Source: an uncultured Lachnospiraceae bacterium (lineage in GTDB: Bacteria; Bacillota; Clostridia; Lachnospirales; Lachnospiraceae). Taken from it: a DNA stretch of 9,591 nt. Shown one piece after another: positions 1 to 5,445 of the stretch. The stretch spans positions 1 to 9,591 of the forward strand of contig USGU01000031.1 of NCBI GenBank assembly GCA_900554415.1. Reading direction: 5' to 3'. Each line of letters begins with the position of its first letter. Positions within the stretch are counted from its first letter, which is position 1. The translations under genes were made by a program, and so were the position numbers. The notes under the pieces are model-generated. The model saw only the letters and a list, made by a program, of their open reading frames with translations, made no database searches and had not been told where the DNA came from.

Positions 1-2
1 GG

Positions 3-104
3 AGAATGGCGAAAGTCTTGAACCAAATCTTTTCAAAGAAAATAATAGCCAAGCTAGGATATATATCCATGCTTGACTATTATCTAGTAGTTTGTGAAAA
101 CTAA
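3..104 (+). CDS. ltrA: Group II intron reverse transcriptase/maturase, C-terminal end (partial)
   Basis: An open frame enters from the window edge and ends at TAA 102-104, immediately before intron domain V. The 33 visible residues (RMAKVLNQIFSKK..., then LGYISMLDYYLVVCEN) have the basic, aromatic-rich character of the extreme C-terminus of LtrA-type proteins, and the position next to domains V/VI is where such genes normally end. The full protein makes the intron mobile and helps it splice. Only the tail is visible, so no catalytic motif can be checked and integrity is unknown. Confidence 0.7.
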   Translation, partial: RMAKVLNQIFSKKIIAKLGYISMLDYYLVVCEN

Positions 105-105
105 A

Positions 106-183
106 GAACCGCCGTGTACCGAACGGTACGCACGGTGGTGTGAGAGGACGGCTAATCAATTAATGATTAGCCTCCTACTCGAT
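106..183 (+). ncRNA. Group II intron catalytic domains V and VI
   Basis: Domain V: outer stem 108-116/131-139, inner stem TACC 117-120 with GGTA 125-128, and a two-base CG bulge at 129-130. Domain VI: stem 150-158/164-172 with loop ATTAA, plus the lower pairing GAGGA 144-148 with the strand containing bulged A177. These are the catalytic and branch-point elements of a self-splicing intron. Pairings were read by eye and not scored with a covariance model. Confidence 0.8.
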
Positions 184-203
184 CGTCAGATATAGGATGA
201 AAT

Positions 204-225
204 ATTCCAATACACTTATCGGAAT
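204..225 (-). terminator. Possible weak terminator hairpin after pyrI
   Basis: Read on the minus strand just past the pyrI stop, ATTCCGATA and TATTGGAAT form a 9-bp stem (one G-U) around AGTG. Only a poor T-rich tail (ATTTC) follows, so termination would be weak. It lies between pyrI and the intron end. Confidence 0.4.
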
Positions 226-227
226 GA

Positions 228-665
228 TTATCCTCTGTATTTTTCTTCACAGTATTTGCAGCGGTATACTGCATTTTCTTCATCTGTAAGAACAAATACA
301 TGGTCAAGTCCCTGTTCAACGGAAGTGATGCAGCGAGGATTTTTACATTTTACAATGTTCCGGACTTCTTTTGGAAGGGTCAGGATTTTCTTACTTACGA
401 TTTTTCCATCGGAAATAATATTTACTGTAATATTGTGGTCAATAAATCCAAGTACATCTAAATCAATGATATCAACCGGGCATTCGATTTTGATAATATC
501 CTTTTTACCCTGTTTGTTACTCTTTGCATTTTTGATAATTGCAACGCAGCAGTCCAACTTGTCCAGTTTTAAGTATTTATAGATTTCCATACTCTTTCCG
601 GCTGCAATATGGTCTAATACGAAGCCTTCTTTAATTTTTCCAATCGTTAATGTATTTTCTACCAT
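228..665 (-). CDS. pyrI: Aspartate carbamoyltransferase regulatory chain PyrI
   Basis: PyrI is the non-catalytic, nucleotide-binding chain of aspartate carbamoyltransferase, the first committed step of de novo pyrimidine synthesis in the cytosol. In the known holoenzyme it binds CTP/ATP and links catalytic trimers through a zinc domain. The 145-residue protein has the family length. The N-terminal allosteric domain includes GIKEG-like and KNAKSNKQGKKDIIKIE segments (about 7-62). The C-terminal zinc site has four cysteines, C107, C112, C136 and C139, in the C-x4-C...C-x2-C arrangement of the E. coli chain (C109, C114, C138, C141). It begins 15 nt after pyrB stops and has a strong GGGAGGA ribosome site, so the two are co-transcribed. 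It looks intact. Confidence 0.96.
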   Translation of the reverse strand: MVENTLTIGKIKEGFVLDHIAAGKSMEIYKYLKLDKLDCCVAIIKNAKSNKQGKKDIIKIECPVDIIDLDVLGFIDHNITVNIISDGKIVSKKILTLPKEVRNIVKCKNPRCITSVEQGLDHVFVLTDEENAVYRCKYCEEKYRG

Positions 666-680
666 TTCTATCTGTCCTCC

Positions 681-1601
681 CTAATCTACATGGATGTCAA
701 GTAATGTAAGAATCAGTGCCATTCTGATGTACACACCGTACTGGACCTGTTTGAAGTAAGCTGCTCTTGGGTCATCATCAACTTCGACTGCGATTTCATT
801 GACACGTGGAAGCGGATGCAGAACCAGCATATCCTTTGGAGCCATATCCATTTTCTGTTTGTCTAACAGATAGAAATCTTTCATGCGGACATAATCTTCC
901 TCGTTGAAGAAACGTTCCTTCTGTACACGGGTCATGTAAAGAATATCCAGTTCAGGAAGTGCCTCTTCTAAACGGACTACTTCTTTGTATGGAATATGAT
1001 TTTTGTCAAGCACATCTACTCTTACATAATCAGGCAGACGCAGTTCTTCCGGTGAAATTAAGACAAATTCAATATTTTCATAACGAACAAGGGCATTTAT
1101 AAGAGAATGTACGGTACGGCCAAATTTTAAATCACCGCAAAGACCAATTTTTAAATGATTCAGGCGTCCTTTCAAAGAACGGATAGTAAGTAAATCGGTT
1201 AATGTCTGGGTTGGATGCTGATGTCCACCATCACCGGCATTGATAATAGGAATAGAAGAATATTGGCTGGCTACCATTGGGGCACCTTCCTTAGGATGAC
1301 GCATAGCACAGATATCAGCGTAACAAGAGATAACACGGATGGTATCAGAAACACTTTCCCCTTTTGATGCAGAAGAAGAATCGGCAGATGAGAATCCTAA
1401 AACACTTCCGCCAAGATTCAGCATCGCTGCTTCGTGGCTTAAACGGGTACGGGTACTTGGTTCATAGAATAATGTTGCAAGCTTTTTACCGGCACAGGCA
1501 TGTGCATATTTTTCAGGGTTCGCCTCGATATCTGCCGCCAGATCCATAAGCTGGTCCAGTTCTTCGACAGAAAAATCCAAAGGGCTCATTAAATGTCTCA
1601 T
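681..1601 (-). CDS. pyrB: Aspartate carbamoyltransferase catalytic chain PyrB
   Basis: PyrB catalyses carbamoyl phosphate + L-aspartate to N-carbamoyl-L-aspartate + phosphate. The 306-residue length is standard. The carbamoyl-phosphate loop FYEPSTRTR has S49-T50-R51-T52-R53. K80 lies in the mobile loop contributed to the neighbouring subunit. H129-P-T-Q132 is the HPTQ motif, GRTVHS holds R162, TRVQKER holds R225 and Q227, and HPLPR is at 262-266. All are the expected active-site positions. The start at ATG 1599-1601 is fixed by AAAAGGAGG (1610-1618) eight bases upstream. It is the first gene of pyrBI, driven from the promoter at 1661-1689. The leader is about 50 nt, and I see no PyrR attenuator or leader terminator in it. 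Confidence 0.98.
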   Translation of the reverse strand: MRHLMSPLDFSVEELDQLMDLAADIEANPEKYAHACAGKKLATLFYEPSTRTRLSHEAAMLNLGGSVLGFSSADSSSASKGESVSDTIRVISCYADICAMRHPKEGAPMVASQYSSIPIINAGDGGHQHPTQTLTDLLTIRSLKGRLNHLKIGLCGDLKFGRTVHSLINALVRYENIEFVLISPEELRLPDYVRVDVLDKNHIPYKEVVRLEEALPELDILYMTRVQKERFFNEEDYVRMKDFYLLDKQKMDMAPKDMLVLHPLPRVNEIAVEVDDDPRAAYFKQVQYGVYIRMALILTLLDIHVD

Positions 1602-1627
1602 ATTGAGATCCTCCTTTTAAATATCTT

Positions 1628-1649
1628 TATGTAGTTAATATGTAGTTAA
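1628..1649. repeat. Tandem 11-bp repeat in the pyrBI leader
   Basis: TATGTAGTTAA occurs twice head to tail (1628-1638 and 1639-1649) in the transcribed leader between the pyrBI promoter and the pyrB ribosome site. It could be a small regulatory site or a slippage product. No hairpin is evident. Confidence 0.6.
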
Positions 1650-1660
1650 TTCTTCATAAC

Positions 1661-1689
1661 ATAATATACTAAATCAAATGGAAATGCAA
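1661..1689 (-). promoter_or_regulatory. pyrBI promoter (sigma-A type)
   Basis: On the minus strand, TTGCAT (1684-1689) and TATTAT (1661-1666) are separated by exactly 17 bp. It lies about 60 bp upstream of the pyrB start and is divergent from the toxin-antitoxin promoter at 1731-1759. Confidence 0.75.
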
Positions 1690-1730
1690 TAGGAAAAAAG
1701 TCTTTGCCTGTTTTGAAAATTGTTTTACGG

Positions 1731-1759
1731 TTGTAATTTTGATAAAATTAGGATAAAAT
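1731..1759 (+). promoter_or_regulatory. Promoter and possible operator of the first toxin-antitoxin pair
   Basis: TTGTAA (1731-1736), a 17-bp spacer and TAAAAT (1754-1759). The spacer and -10 contain a direct repeat of GATAAAAT (1741-1748 and 1752-1759, period 11), one copy covering the -10. Phd/YefM antitoxins usually repress their own promoters, so the repeat is a candidate binding site (inference). No TGTACA motif is present, unlike the second pair. Confidence 0.6.
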
Positions 1760-1791
1760 ATAGATAACATAATACGAAAGGAGTAATGAAG

Positions 1792-2052
1792 ATGATACAA
1801 ATTCGCCCGGTTTCTGACCTCAGAAACAAATTTCCTGAAATTGAAACCATTGTCAATGCTGGAAATCCAGTGTATTTAACAAAAAATGGATATGGTTCTA
1901 TGGTAGTTTTAAGTTTAGAAGAATATGCAAGTCTTACAGACAATATAGAAATGAAGCTTGATGAAGCTGACCGGCAGGCTGCAATGACTGATGAAAGACT
2001 GTCACATGAAAGTGTTTTCAGAAATGTAAGGAGCGCAATACATGGAAAATAA
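1792..2052 (+). CDS. Phd/YefM-family antitoxin (pair 1)
   Basis: This is a small antitoxin expected to bind DNA through its N-terminal half and neutralise the adjacent toxin through its C-terminal half. The N-terminus MIQIRPVSDLRNKFPEIE, followed by NPVYLTKNGYGSMVVLSLEEY, is the recognisable Phd/YefM fold. The acidic, helical C-terminal third (about 52-86) would be the toxin-binding tail. An ATG also occurs at 1786, but the ribosome site AAAGGAG (1777-1783) is only 2 nt from it and 8 nt from the ATG at 1792. I therefore choose 1792, giving 86 residues and the same N-terminal register as the second antitoxin (7339). The toxin gene overlaps its end by 11 bp, implying translational coupling. Confidence 0.88.
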   Translation: MIQIRPVSDLRNKFPEIETIVNAGNPVYLTKNGYGSMVVLSLEEYASLTDNIEMKLDEADRQAAMTDERLSHESVFRNVRSAIHGK

Positions 2053-2356
2053 ATCTTATCGGCTCCGGTATCTGCCAATCTTTGAGACGGATTTGCTTAG
2101 TACAGCAAGTTATATTGCAAACGTCTTGAAAAATGAAGATGCAGCTCTTCGATTAGTTGATGATGTTGAGAAGGCCATATTGGAAAGGTTAGAGAACCCT
2201 CTTGCATTTGAACCATATCGTTCCTCGAAAAAGAGAGATTATCCTTACTATCGAATTTATGTAAGAAATTATGTTGTATATTATGTGGTTATTGGGGATG
2301 TTATGGAAGTAAGATGTTTAATATACGGTTCAAGAGATACAGATCGTCATTTATAA
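2042..2356 (+). CDS. RelE/ParE-superfamily toxin (pair 1)
   Basis: A 104-residue protein with the RelE/ParE layout: N-terminal strand (YRLRYLPIFETDL), two helices (DLLSTASYIANVL and DAALRLVDDVEKAILERL), a segment with a basic SSKKRDY patch, then YRIYVRNYVVYYVV and a terminal strand ending in YGSRDTDRHL. RelE-like members cleave ribosome-bound mRNA and ParE-like members poison gyrase. The sequence does not say which applies here. It starts inside the antitoxin gene with an 11-bp overlap, the ATG following GGAG at 2031-2034. The closest partner in this window is the pair at 7339-7897, from which it is clearly diverged. It appears complete. Confidence 0.85.
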   Translation: MENKSYRLRYLPIFETDLLSTASYIANVLKNEDAALRLVDDVEKAILERLENPLAFEPYRSSKKRDYPYYRIYVRNYVVYYVVIGDVMEVRCLIYGSRDTDRHL

Positions 2357-2506
2357 TGAATTACAAAATACAAAAATATAGTTGCAATGGGGAGAAACCC
2401 ATTCAAGAGAAGATGCAATTGCAAACATAGTTGGAGAAATGGGTTTACCGTTCCTCCATTTCGCATTATGGAGCTATTGACATCAAAAGGTTTTTAGTGA
2501 TAATAA
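2357..2506. other. Intergenic stretch with short inverted repeats, possible gene debris
   Basis: No convincing gene. AAACCCATT (2395-2403) and AATGGGTTT (2438-2446) are perfect 9-bp inverted arms enclosing a perfect palindrome TGCAATTGCA (2414-2423). CTCCAT and ATGGAG form another small hairpin near 2455-2474. A short frame reading THSREDAIANIVGEMG onward to a stop near 2480 looks protein-like but was not recognised. The stretch separates the toxin gene from the truncated sortase and may contain a degraded gene end. Confidence 0.35.
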
Positions 2507-3214
2507 AAAGTAACTGAGTTTTATGGAGTAGAAATACAGAGGATACGAAAGGACTATGTCAGCGACAAATCCGAACCGGATGACGGAAAACAAAAGAAAA
2601 AAGACTGGTGGCTTACGGACGTCAAGGTAGAATTTGATAGGCTGAAAGAAGAAAATCCGGACATCATTGCGTGGATTCGGTTTGACAATGACGAATTAGG
2701 CATCAGCTATCCCGTTCTGTACTCCGGTGACAATAAGAAATATTTAAGGACAGACATCTATGGCAACAGGCACATAGCAGGCTGCATCTTTCTGGAAGGC
2801 CTCAATCAGTCCGATTTCTCAGACTATTATAACATCATCTACGGCCACAACATGGATGATGGTTCTATGTTCGGAAATCTGAAAAAATACAAAGTCGAGG
2901 GATTCTGGAATGAGAATCAGTATTTCACGATTTATACAGAAAATACGGTCTACCGGTATCAGATTTTTTCGTACGAAGATGTGGTAAATGGCGGTGATGT
3001 GTACAAAGTCGGCTATCAGCCGGGCAAAGAATATCAGCAGTTCATCGATGATATGGTGAGTAATTCCAATGTTGAGACAGGCATCAGACCACAGTCCACC
3101 AACAAGATTGTGACCCTATCTACCTGTACCGACAGTGGATACAGCAAACGATTTGTAGTCCATGCGGTTTGTATAGATACGCAGACCACAGATGGTACAA
3201 AACTAAAAGAGTAG
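2507..3214 (+). pseudogene. Class B sortase, 5'-truncated
   Basis: Sortase B enzymes are membrane-anchored cysteine transpeptidases that attach sorted proteins to peptidoglycan or pilins. The readable frame (235 codons) contains the class B core: EENPDIIAWIRFDN, ISYPVLYSGDN, then NIIYGHNM with catalytic His (2846-2848), TLSTC with catalytic Cys (3125-3127) and KRFVVHA with catalytic Arg (3149-3151). The frame opens after TAA 2504-2506 and has no ATG, GTG or TTG before the catalytic domain. The N-terminal cytoplasmic tail and membrane segment are missing. The ATG at 2852 follows the catalytic His directly, so a product from it would be dead. The GC-richer codon use resembles the regulators at 5520-7212 rather than the AT-rich AbiE genes between them. 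Confidence 0.85.
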
Positions 3215-3215
3215 T

Positions 3216-3254
3216 AAAAATGATTGATAACACGTTTTCTCCTACACTATAATA
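3216..3254 (+). promoter_or_regulatory. Promoter, left copy of a 39-bp duplicated segment
   Basis: TTGATA (3224-3229), 18-bp spacer, TATAAT (3248-3253). The surrounding 39 bp match 5394-5432 with about four substitutions. It begins one base after the sortase stop codon and points into the AbiE operon, so it may add transcription to the operon's own promoter. Confidence 0.7.
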
Positions 3255-3273
3255 TAAAAATTTTCATTTTTAA

Positions 3274-3320
3274 TTGACTTTTATGCTTGGAAAATATAAA
3301 ATAACAAGCATAAAAGTCAA
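3274..3320 (+). promoter_or_regulatory. abiE promoter inside a 16-bp inverted repeat (AbiEi operator)
   Basis: TTGACTTTTATGCTTG (3274-3289) and CAAGCATAAAAGTCAA (3305-3320) are perfect 16-bp inverted arms separated by 15 bp. A promoter sits within them: -35 TTGACT (3274-3279) in the left arm, a 17-bp spacer, -10 TAAAAT (3297-3302) in the loop. Characterised AbiEi antitoxins repress their operon by binding two inverted repeats around the promoter. This arrangement fits that mode of negative autoregulation. Confidence 0.8.
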
Positions 3321-3328
3321 AGAAGGTG

Positions 3329-3928
3329 ATGACAATAAATATATCAGAACAAATCATAGAATTTGCAAAAGCAAACAATGGAGTCATAACAACAGCAGAT
3401 ATTTCCAGAAAAGGAATATTGCGGGGCAACTTAAAAAATCTTGTAGATACTGGAAAATTAGAAAAAACAGGCAGGGGTGTATATATCTTACCTGAGATAT
3501 GGGAAGATGAATTTGTCAACCTGCAGGTTCGGTTTAAAAAGGGTGTTTTTTCAAATGAAACAGCATTATTTTTATGGGATTTGACAGATAGAACACCTAA
3601 TAAATATCACATGACATTTCCAGAATCTTATAATCTCACAAATGCGAAAAAAGAAGGGATTATATGTTCGACAGTAAAGAGAGAATGGTACGATTTGGGA
3701 TTGGTTCGTGTGAAATCGCCGGGAGAAAATATCATTACAACATACAGCATGGAAAGAACATTATGTGATATTTTACGGAAGCGAACAGAAGTAGATACTG
3801 GTATTGCTGCTGAAGCATATAAGCGATACGTGGACAGAAAAGATAAAAACATTCCTCGATTATCGGAATATGCGAAAAAATTCCGGGTAGAAGAAAGAGT
3901 GCGGAGATATTTGGAGGTACTGATGTGA
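3329..3928 (+). CDS. abiEi: AbiEi-family antitoxin / transcriptional repressor
   Basis: AbiEi is the antitoxin of the AbiE system, first described as phage abortive infection, and also represses the operon. The 199-residue protein has an N-terminal winged helix (about 1-54: NNGVITTADISRKGILRGNLKNL, then GKLEKTGRGVYILP). The C-terminal AbiEi domain includes DEFVNLQVRFKKGVFSNETALFLWDLTDRTP, MTFPESYN, MERTLCDILRKR and the basic YAKKFRVEERVRRYLEVLM end. Length and motif order are those of the family. A GTG at 3326 is possible, but ATG 3329 is preferred, with AGAAGGTGAT overlapping the start. The next gene starts 4 bp inside its end. No defect is seen, so the antitoxin appears intact while its toxin is not. 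Confidence 0.9.
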   Translation: MTINISEQIIEFAKANNGVITTADISRKGILRGNLKNLVDTGKLEKTGRGVYILPEIWEDEFVNLQVRFKKGVFSNETALFLWDLTDRTPNKYHMTFPESYNLTNAKKEGIICSTVKREWYDLGLVRVKSPGENIITTYSMERTLCDILRKRTEVDTGIAAEAYKRYVDRKDKNIPRLSEYAKKFRVEERVRRYLEVLM

Positions 3929-4775
3929 AAAATGCGATGCAACTGAAAGCTATTATAAAAAATATGGCAAAAGATAAACATATTTCAGCACAATTAGTTA
4001 TGCAGAATTTTATGTTGGAACGGTTACTGGAGAGAATATCAGTTTCTGAGTATAGAAAGAATTTTATATTAAATTAAAGGGCGGATTCCTGATAGCTGCA
4101 ATGGTAGGTTTGGATACACGTGCGACAATGGATATGGACGCAACTATCAAAGGACTGCCAGTTAATGAAGAAAGCGTTAAAAAGATGTTTCTGGATATCT
4201 GCAAAATAGAGTTACAGGATGAAGTGACTTTTGAGTTTAAGAAGATTGGGGAGATTCGGGAGGGTGATGAGTACACCGGATATCGTGTGTCATTGTCGGC
4301 AAATTATCCTCCGATGGCTGTTCCGTTAAAATTAGATATTACTACCGGTGATAAGATTACACCGAAAGAAATCGAATACCGGTTCAAGCTGTTGTTAGAA
4401 GAACGAGAAATATCTGTACTTGCATATAATCTGGAAACAGTTATGGCAGAAAAATTAGAGACTGTTATTTCAAGGGGTGACCAAAACACCAGACTGAGAG
4501 ATTATTATGATGTATATATTTTGGCAAAACTGCAATATAAAAATATTGAAAAAGATGCATTGAAAGCAGCGCTTAAAGCAACATCCCAAAAAAGAGGTTC
4601 AACAGAAATTTTAAAAGACTATAAGCATATTATCAATATTGTGAGAAACAGTGATGTGATGAGAAAACAGTGGCTGACTTATCAAAAAGATTTTGAATAT
4701 GCTGCAGATATAGAATTTGATGAAGTATGTGATGTAGTTGTTCAAATGATGGATATATATGGCTTGGAAAGCTGA
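3925..4775 (+). pseudogene. abiEii: AbiEii-family nucleotidyltransferase toxin, frameshifted
   Basis: AbiEii toxins are nucleotidyltransferase-fold proteins that stop growth. Translation would start at GTG 3925 (overlapping the abiEi stop as GTGA), with GGAGG at 3913-3917, and give MKNAMQLKAIIKNMAKDK onward to NFILN, stopping at TAA 4075-4077 after 50 residues. The family sequence resumes in another frame from 4077: KGGFLIAAMVGLDTRATMDMD (nucleotidyltransferase motif), LKLDITTGDKITP, ETVMAEKLETVISRG, RLRDYYDVYIL, ending at 4775. The cause is visible: ATTAA is tandemly duplicated (4068-4072, 4073-4077). Removing one copy restores FILKGGF and a protein of about 281 residues. A restart at ATG 4101 would lack the KGG loop. 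As written, the gene is inactive. Confidence 0.88.
4068..4077 (+). repeat. ATTAA tandem duplication causing the abiEii frameshift
   Basis: Two head-to-tail copies of ATTAA. One copy would give an uninterrupted family-consistent reading frame. Two copies shift the frame and create TAA at 4075-4077. Confidence 0.85.
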
Positions 4776-4801
4776 AAAGATACAAAGAGAAAGGACGTGG
4801 T

Positions 4802-5098
4802 ATGATGGTAACAACAGAGCCTGTAACTATTAATGTTCCGACAGGAATGTCAAAATATTTAGTGGCGGAAAATCCGGAAACCGAACTTACCAGAAATGCG
4901 TTGTTATTATATCCGTATATATTAAATCAGACGATATCTCATGGGCGCGCGGCAGAAATTCTTGGTATCAGAAAATCAAAACTAATTGATTTGTATGATA
5001 AACTGGTCTGTTCTTATTTGGATAAGATAATGGATGATTTGGATGATGAATTAAATACTTTTAAACAACTGAAAAAAGACTGCTTAGGTAAATTTTAG
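4802..5098 (+). CDS. UPF0175-like small HTH protein, third gene of the AbiE operon
   Basis: A 98-residue protein whose centre, ELTRNALLLYPYI followed by ISHGRAAEILGIRKSKLIDLYDKL (about 28-68), matches the helix-turn-helix pattern of UPF0175 proteins. Some of these act as antitoxins beside PIN-domain toxins. The C-terminus (about 70-98) is acidic and then lysine-rich. AAAGGA (4790-4795) lies 6 nt before ATG 4802; ATG 4805 is an alternative start. It lies 26 bp after abiEii and before the terminator at 5245, so it should be transcribed with the AbiE genes. No toxin follows it. It may be an orphan antitoxin or an accessory regulator of AbiE. The function is not established by sequence. Confidence 0.7.
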   Translation: MMVTTEPVTINVPTGMSKYLVAENPETELTRNALLLYPYILNQTISHGRAAEILGIRKSKLIDLYDKLVCSYLDKIMDDLDDELNTFKQLKKDCLGKF

Positions 5099-5170
5099 AA
5101 TAAAAAATTATTGATTTTTCTTACAGAAATTGAATATAATATAGCAGAATAAAGAGATTTGTTCAATTTA

Positions 5171-5242
5171 AAGTGCATTGCTACTTTGAGTGCAGGCCTT
5201 TCATTTAAGTGCTTCGCAGCTTTGAATGCGAACCGTTAATTA
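5171..5242 (+). repeat. Two imperfect 36-bp tandem units, each with a small hairpin
   Basis: Units 5171-5206 and 5207-5242 match at about 25 of 36 positions. Both start AAGTGC, carry a CTTTGA-TGC core, and can fold AAGTGC onto a following GC-CTT segment with a one-base bulge. They sit between the UPF0175-like gene and the terminator, in the 3' untranslated part of the AbiE operon. Confidence 0.5.
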
Positions 5243-5244
5243 TC

Positions 5245-5277
5245 AGGGAGATAAGTGCATTATCTCCTTGTTTTTTT
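5245..5277 (+). terminator. Terminator of the AbiE operon
   Basis: AGGGAGATAA (5245-5254) pairs with TTATCTCCTT (5260-5269) in a 10-bp stem (one G-U) with loop GTGCA, followed by G and seven T residues. Confidence 0.85.
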
Positions 5278-5299
5278 ATCAAATAAAATTTAGAAAATC

Positions 5300-5377
5300 A
5301 TCCGCAAAACAATAAAAAATGCGGATTAACTGTTGCATTTGAAACAATACAAGATTTTTTGGAAACAGTTAATCTGT
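5300..5377. repeat. Overlapping inverted repeats between the AbiE module and the regulator operon
   Basis: ATCCGC (5300-5305) pairs with GCGGAT (5321-5326). GCGGATTAACTGTT (5321-5334) can instead pair with AACAGTTAATCTGT (5364-5377), 14 bp including two G-U. The two structures share the GCGGAT strand and exclude each other. No gene is evident from 5278 to 5393 apart from a short chance-like frame (5287-5379). Confidence 0.5.
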
Positions 5378-5393
5378 AAATCCCCCCACCACA

Positions 5394-5432
5394 AAAAATG
5401 ATTGACAACCCGTTTTCCCCTACACTATACTA
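5394..5432 (+). promoter_or_regulatory. Promoter of the DtxR-like operon, right copy of the 39-bp duplicated segment
   Basis: TTGACA (5402-5407), 18-bp spacer, TATACT (5426-5431). Same segment as 3216-3254 with about four substitutions. The likely transcript starts about 80 nt before the regulator's ATG at 5520. Confidence 0.75.
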
Positions 5433-5444
5433 ATAATTAGTATA
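5426..5444 (+). promoter_or_regulatory. 19-bp perfect palindrome, candidate operator
   Basis: TATACTAATAATTAGTATA is fully symmetric (9 + 1 + 9) and contains the -10 box. A repressor bound here would block transcription. The first gene downstream encodes a DtxR-type regulator, so autoregulation is the natural inference. The bases just after it (TTAG...CTAA, 5437-5450) also weakly resemble a DtxR box. Confidence 0.65.
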
Positions 5445-5445
5445 A

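Larger units (their letters stand above)
1..183 (+). mobile_element. Group II intron, 3' end (5' part outside window)
   Basis: The segment carries the end of an intron-encoded protein followed by the conserved 3' RNA core. Domain V appears as a hairpin (ACCGCCGTG at 108-116 pairs with CACGGTGGT at 131-139, with one G-U). Domain VI is a hairpin (GGCTAATCA 150-158 with TGATTAGCC 164-172) whose lower stem leaves A177 bulged. A bulged A seven bases before the 3' splice site is the expected branch point, so the intron most likely ends at AT 182-183. The 5' part lies beyond the window. The intron runs convergent to pyrBI and ends 44 bp past the pyrI stop codon. Subclass cannot be assigned from this piece. 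Confidence 0.85.

Noticed and set aside
1602..1660. PyrR attenuator or reiterative-transcription control of pyrBI
   Set aside because: The leader is short and lacks a terminator, an anti-terminator or a T run at the likely start site.
2852..3214. ORF from ATG 2852 as an intact small gene
   Set aside because: It is the C-terminal half of the sortase. The ATG is the Met of the YGHNM motif, just after the catalytic His, with no ribosome site.
4060..4085. Programmed ribosomal frameshift in abiEii
   Set aside because: A -1 shift would restore the frame, but no X-XXY-YYZ slippery heptamer or stimulatory structure is seen. A 5-bp duplication explains the break more simply.
5171..5242. CRISPR array
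   Set aside because: The 36-bp units are contiguous and diverged, with no unique spacers and no cas genes in the window.
5287..5379. Short protein-like frame (LTVAFETIQDFLETVNL and stop)
   Set aside because: No start codon or ribosome site is present. Its symmetry comes from the inverted repeat in the DNA.
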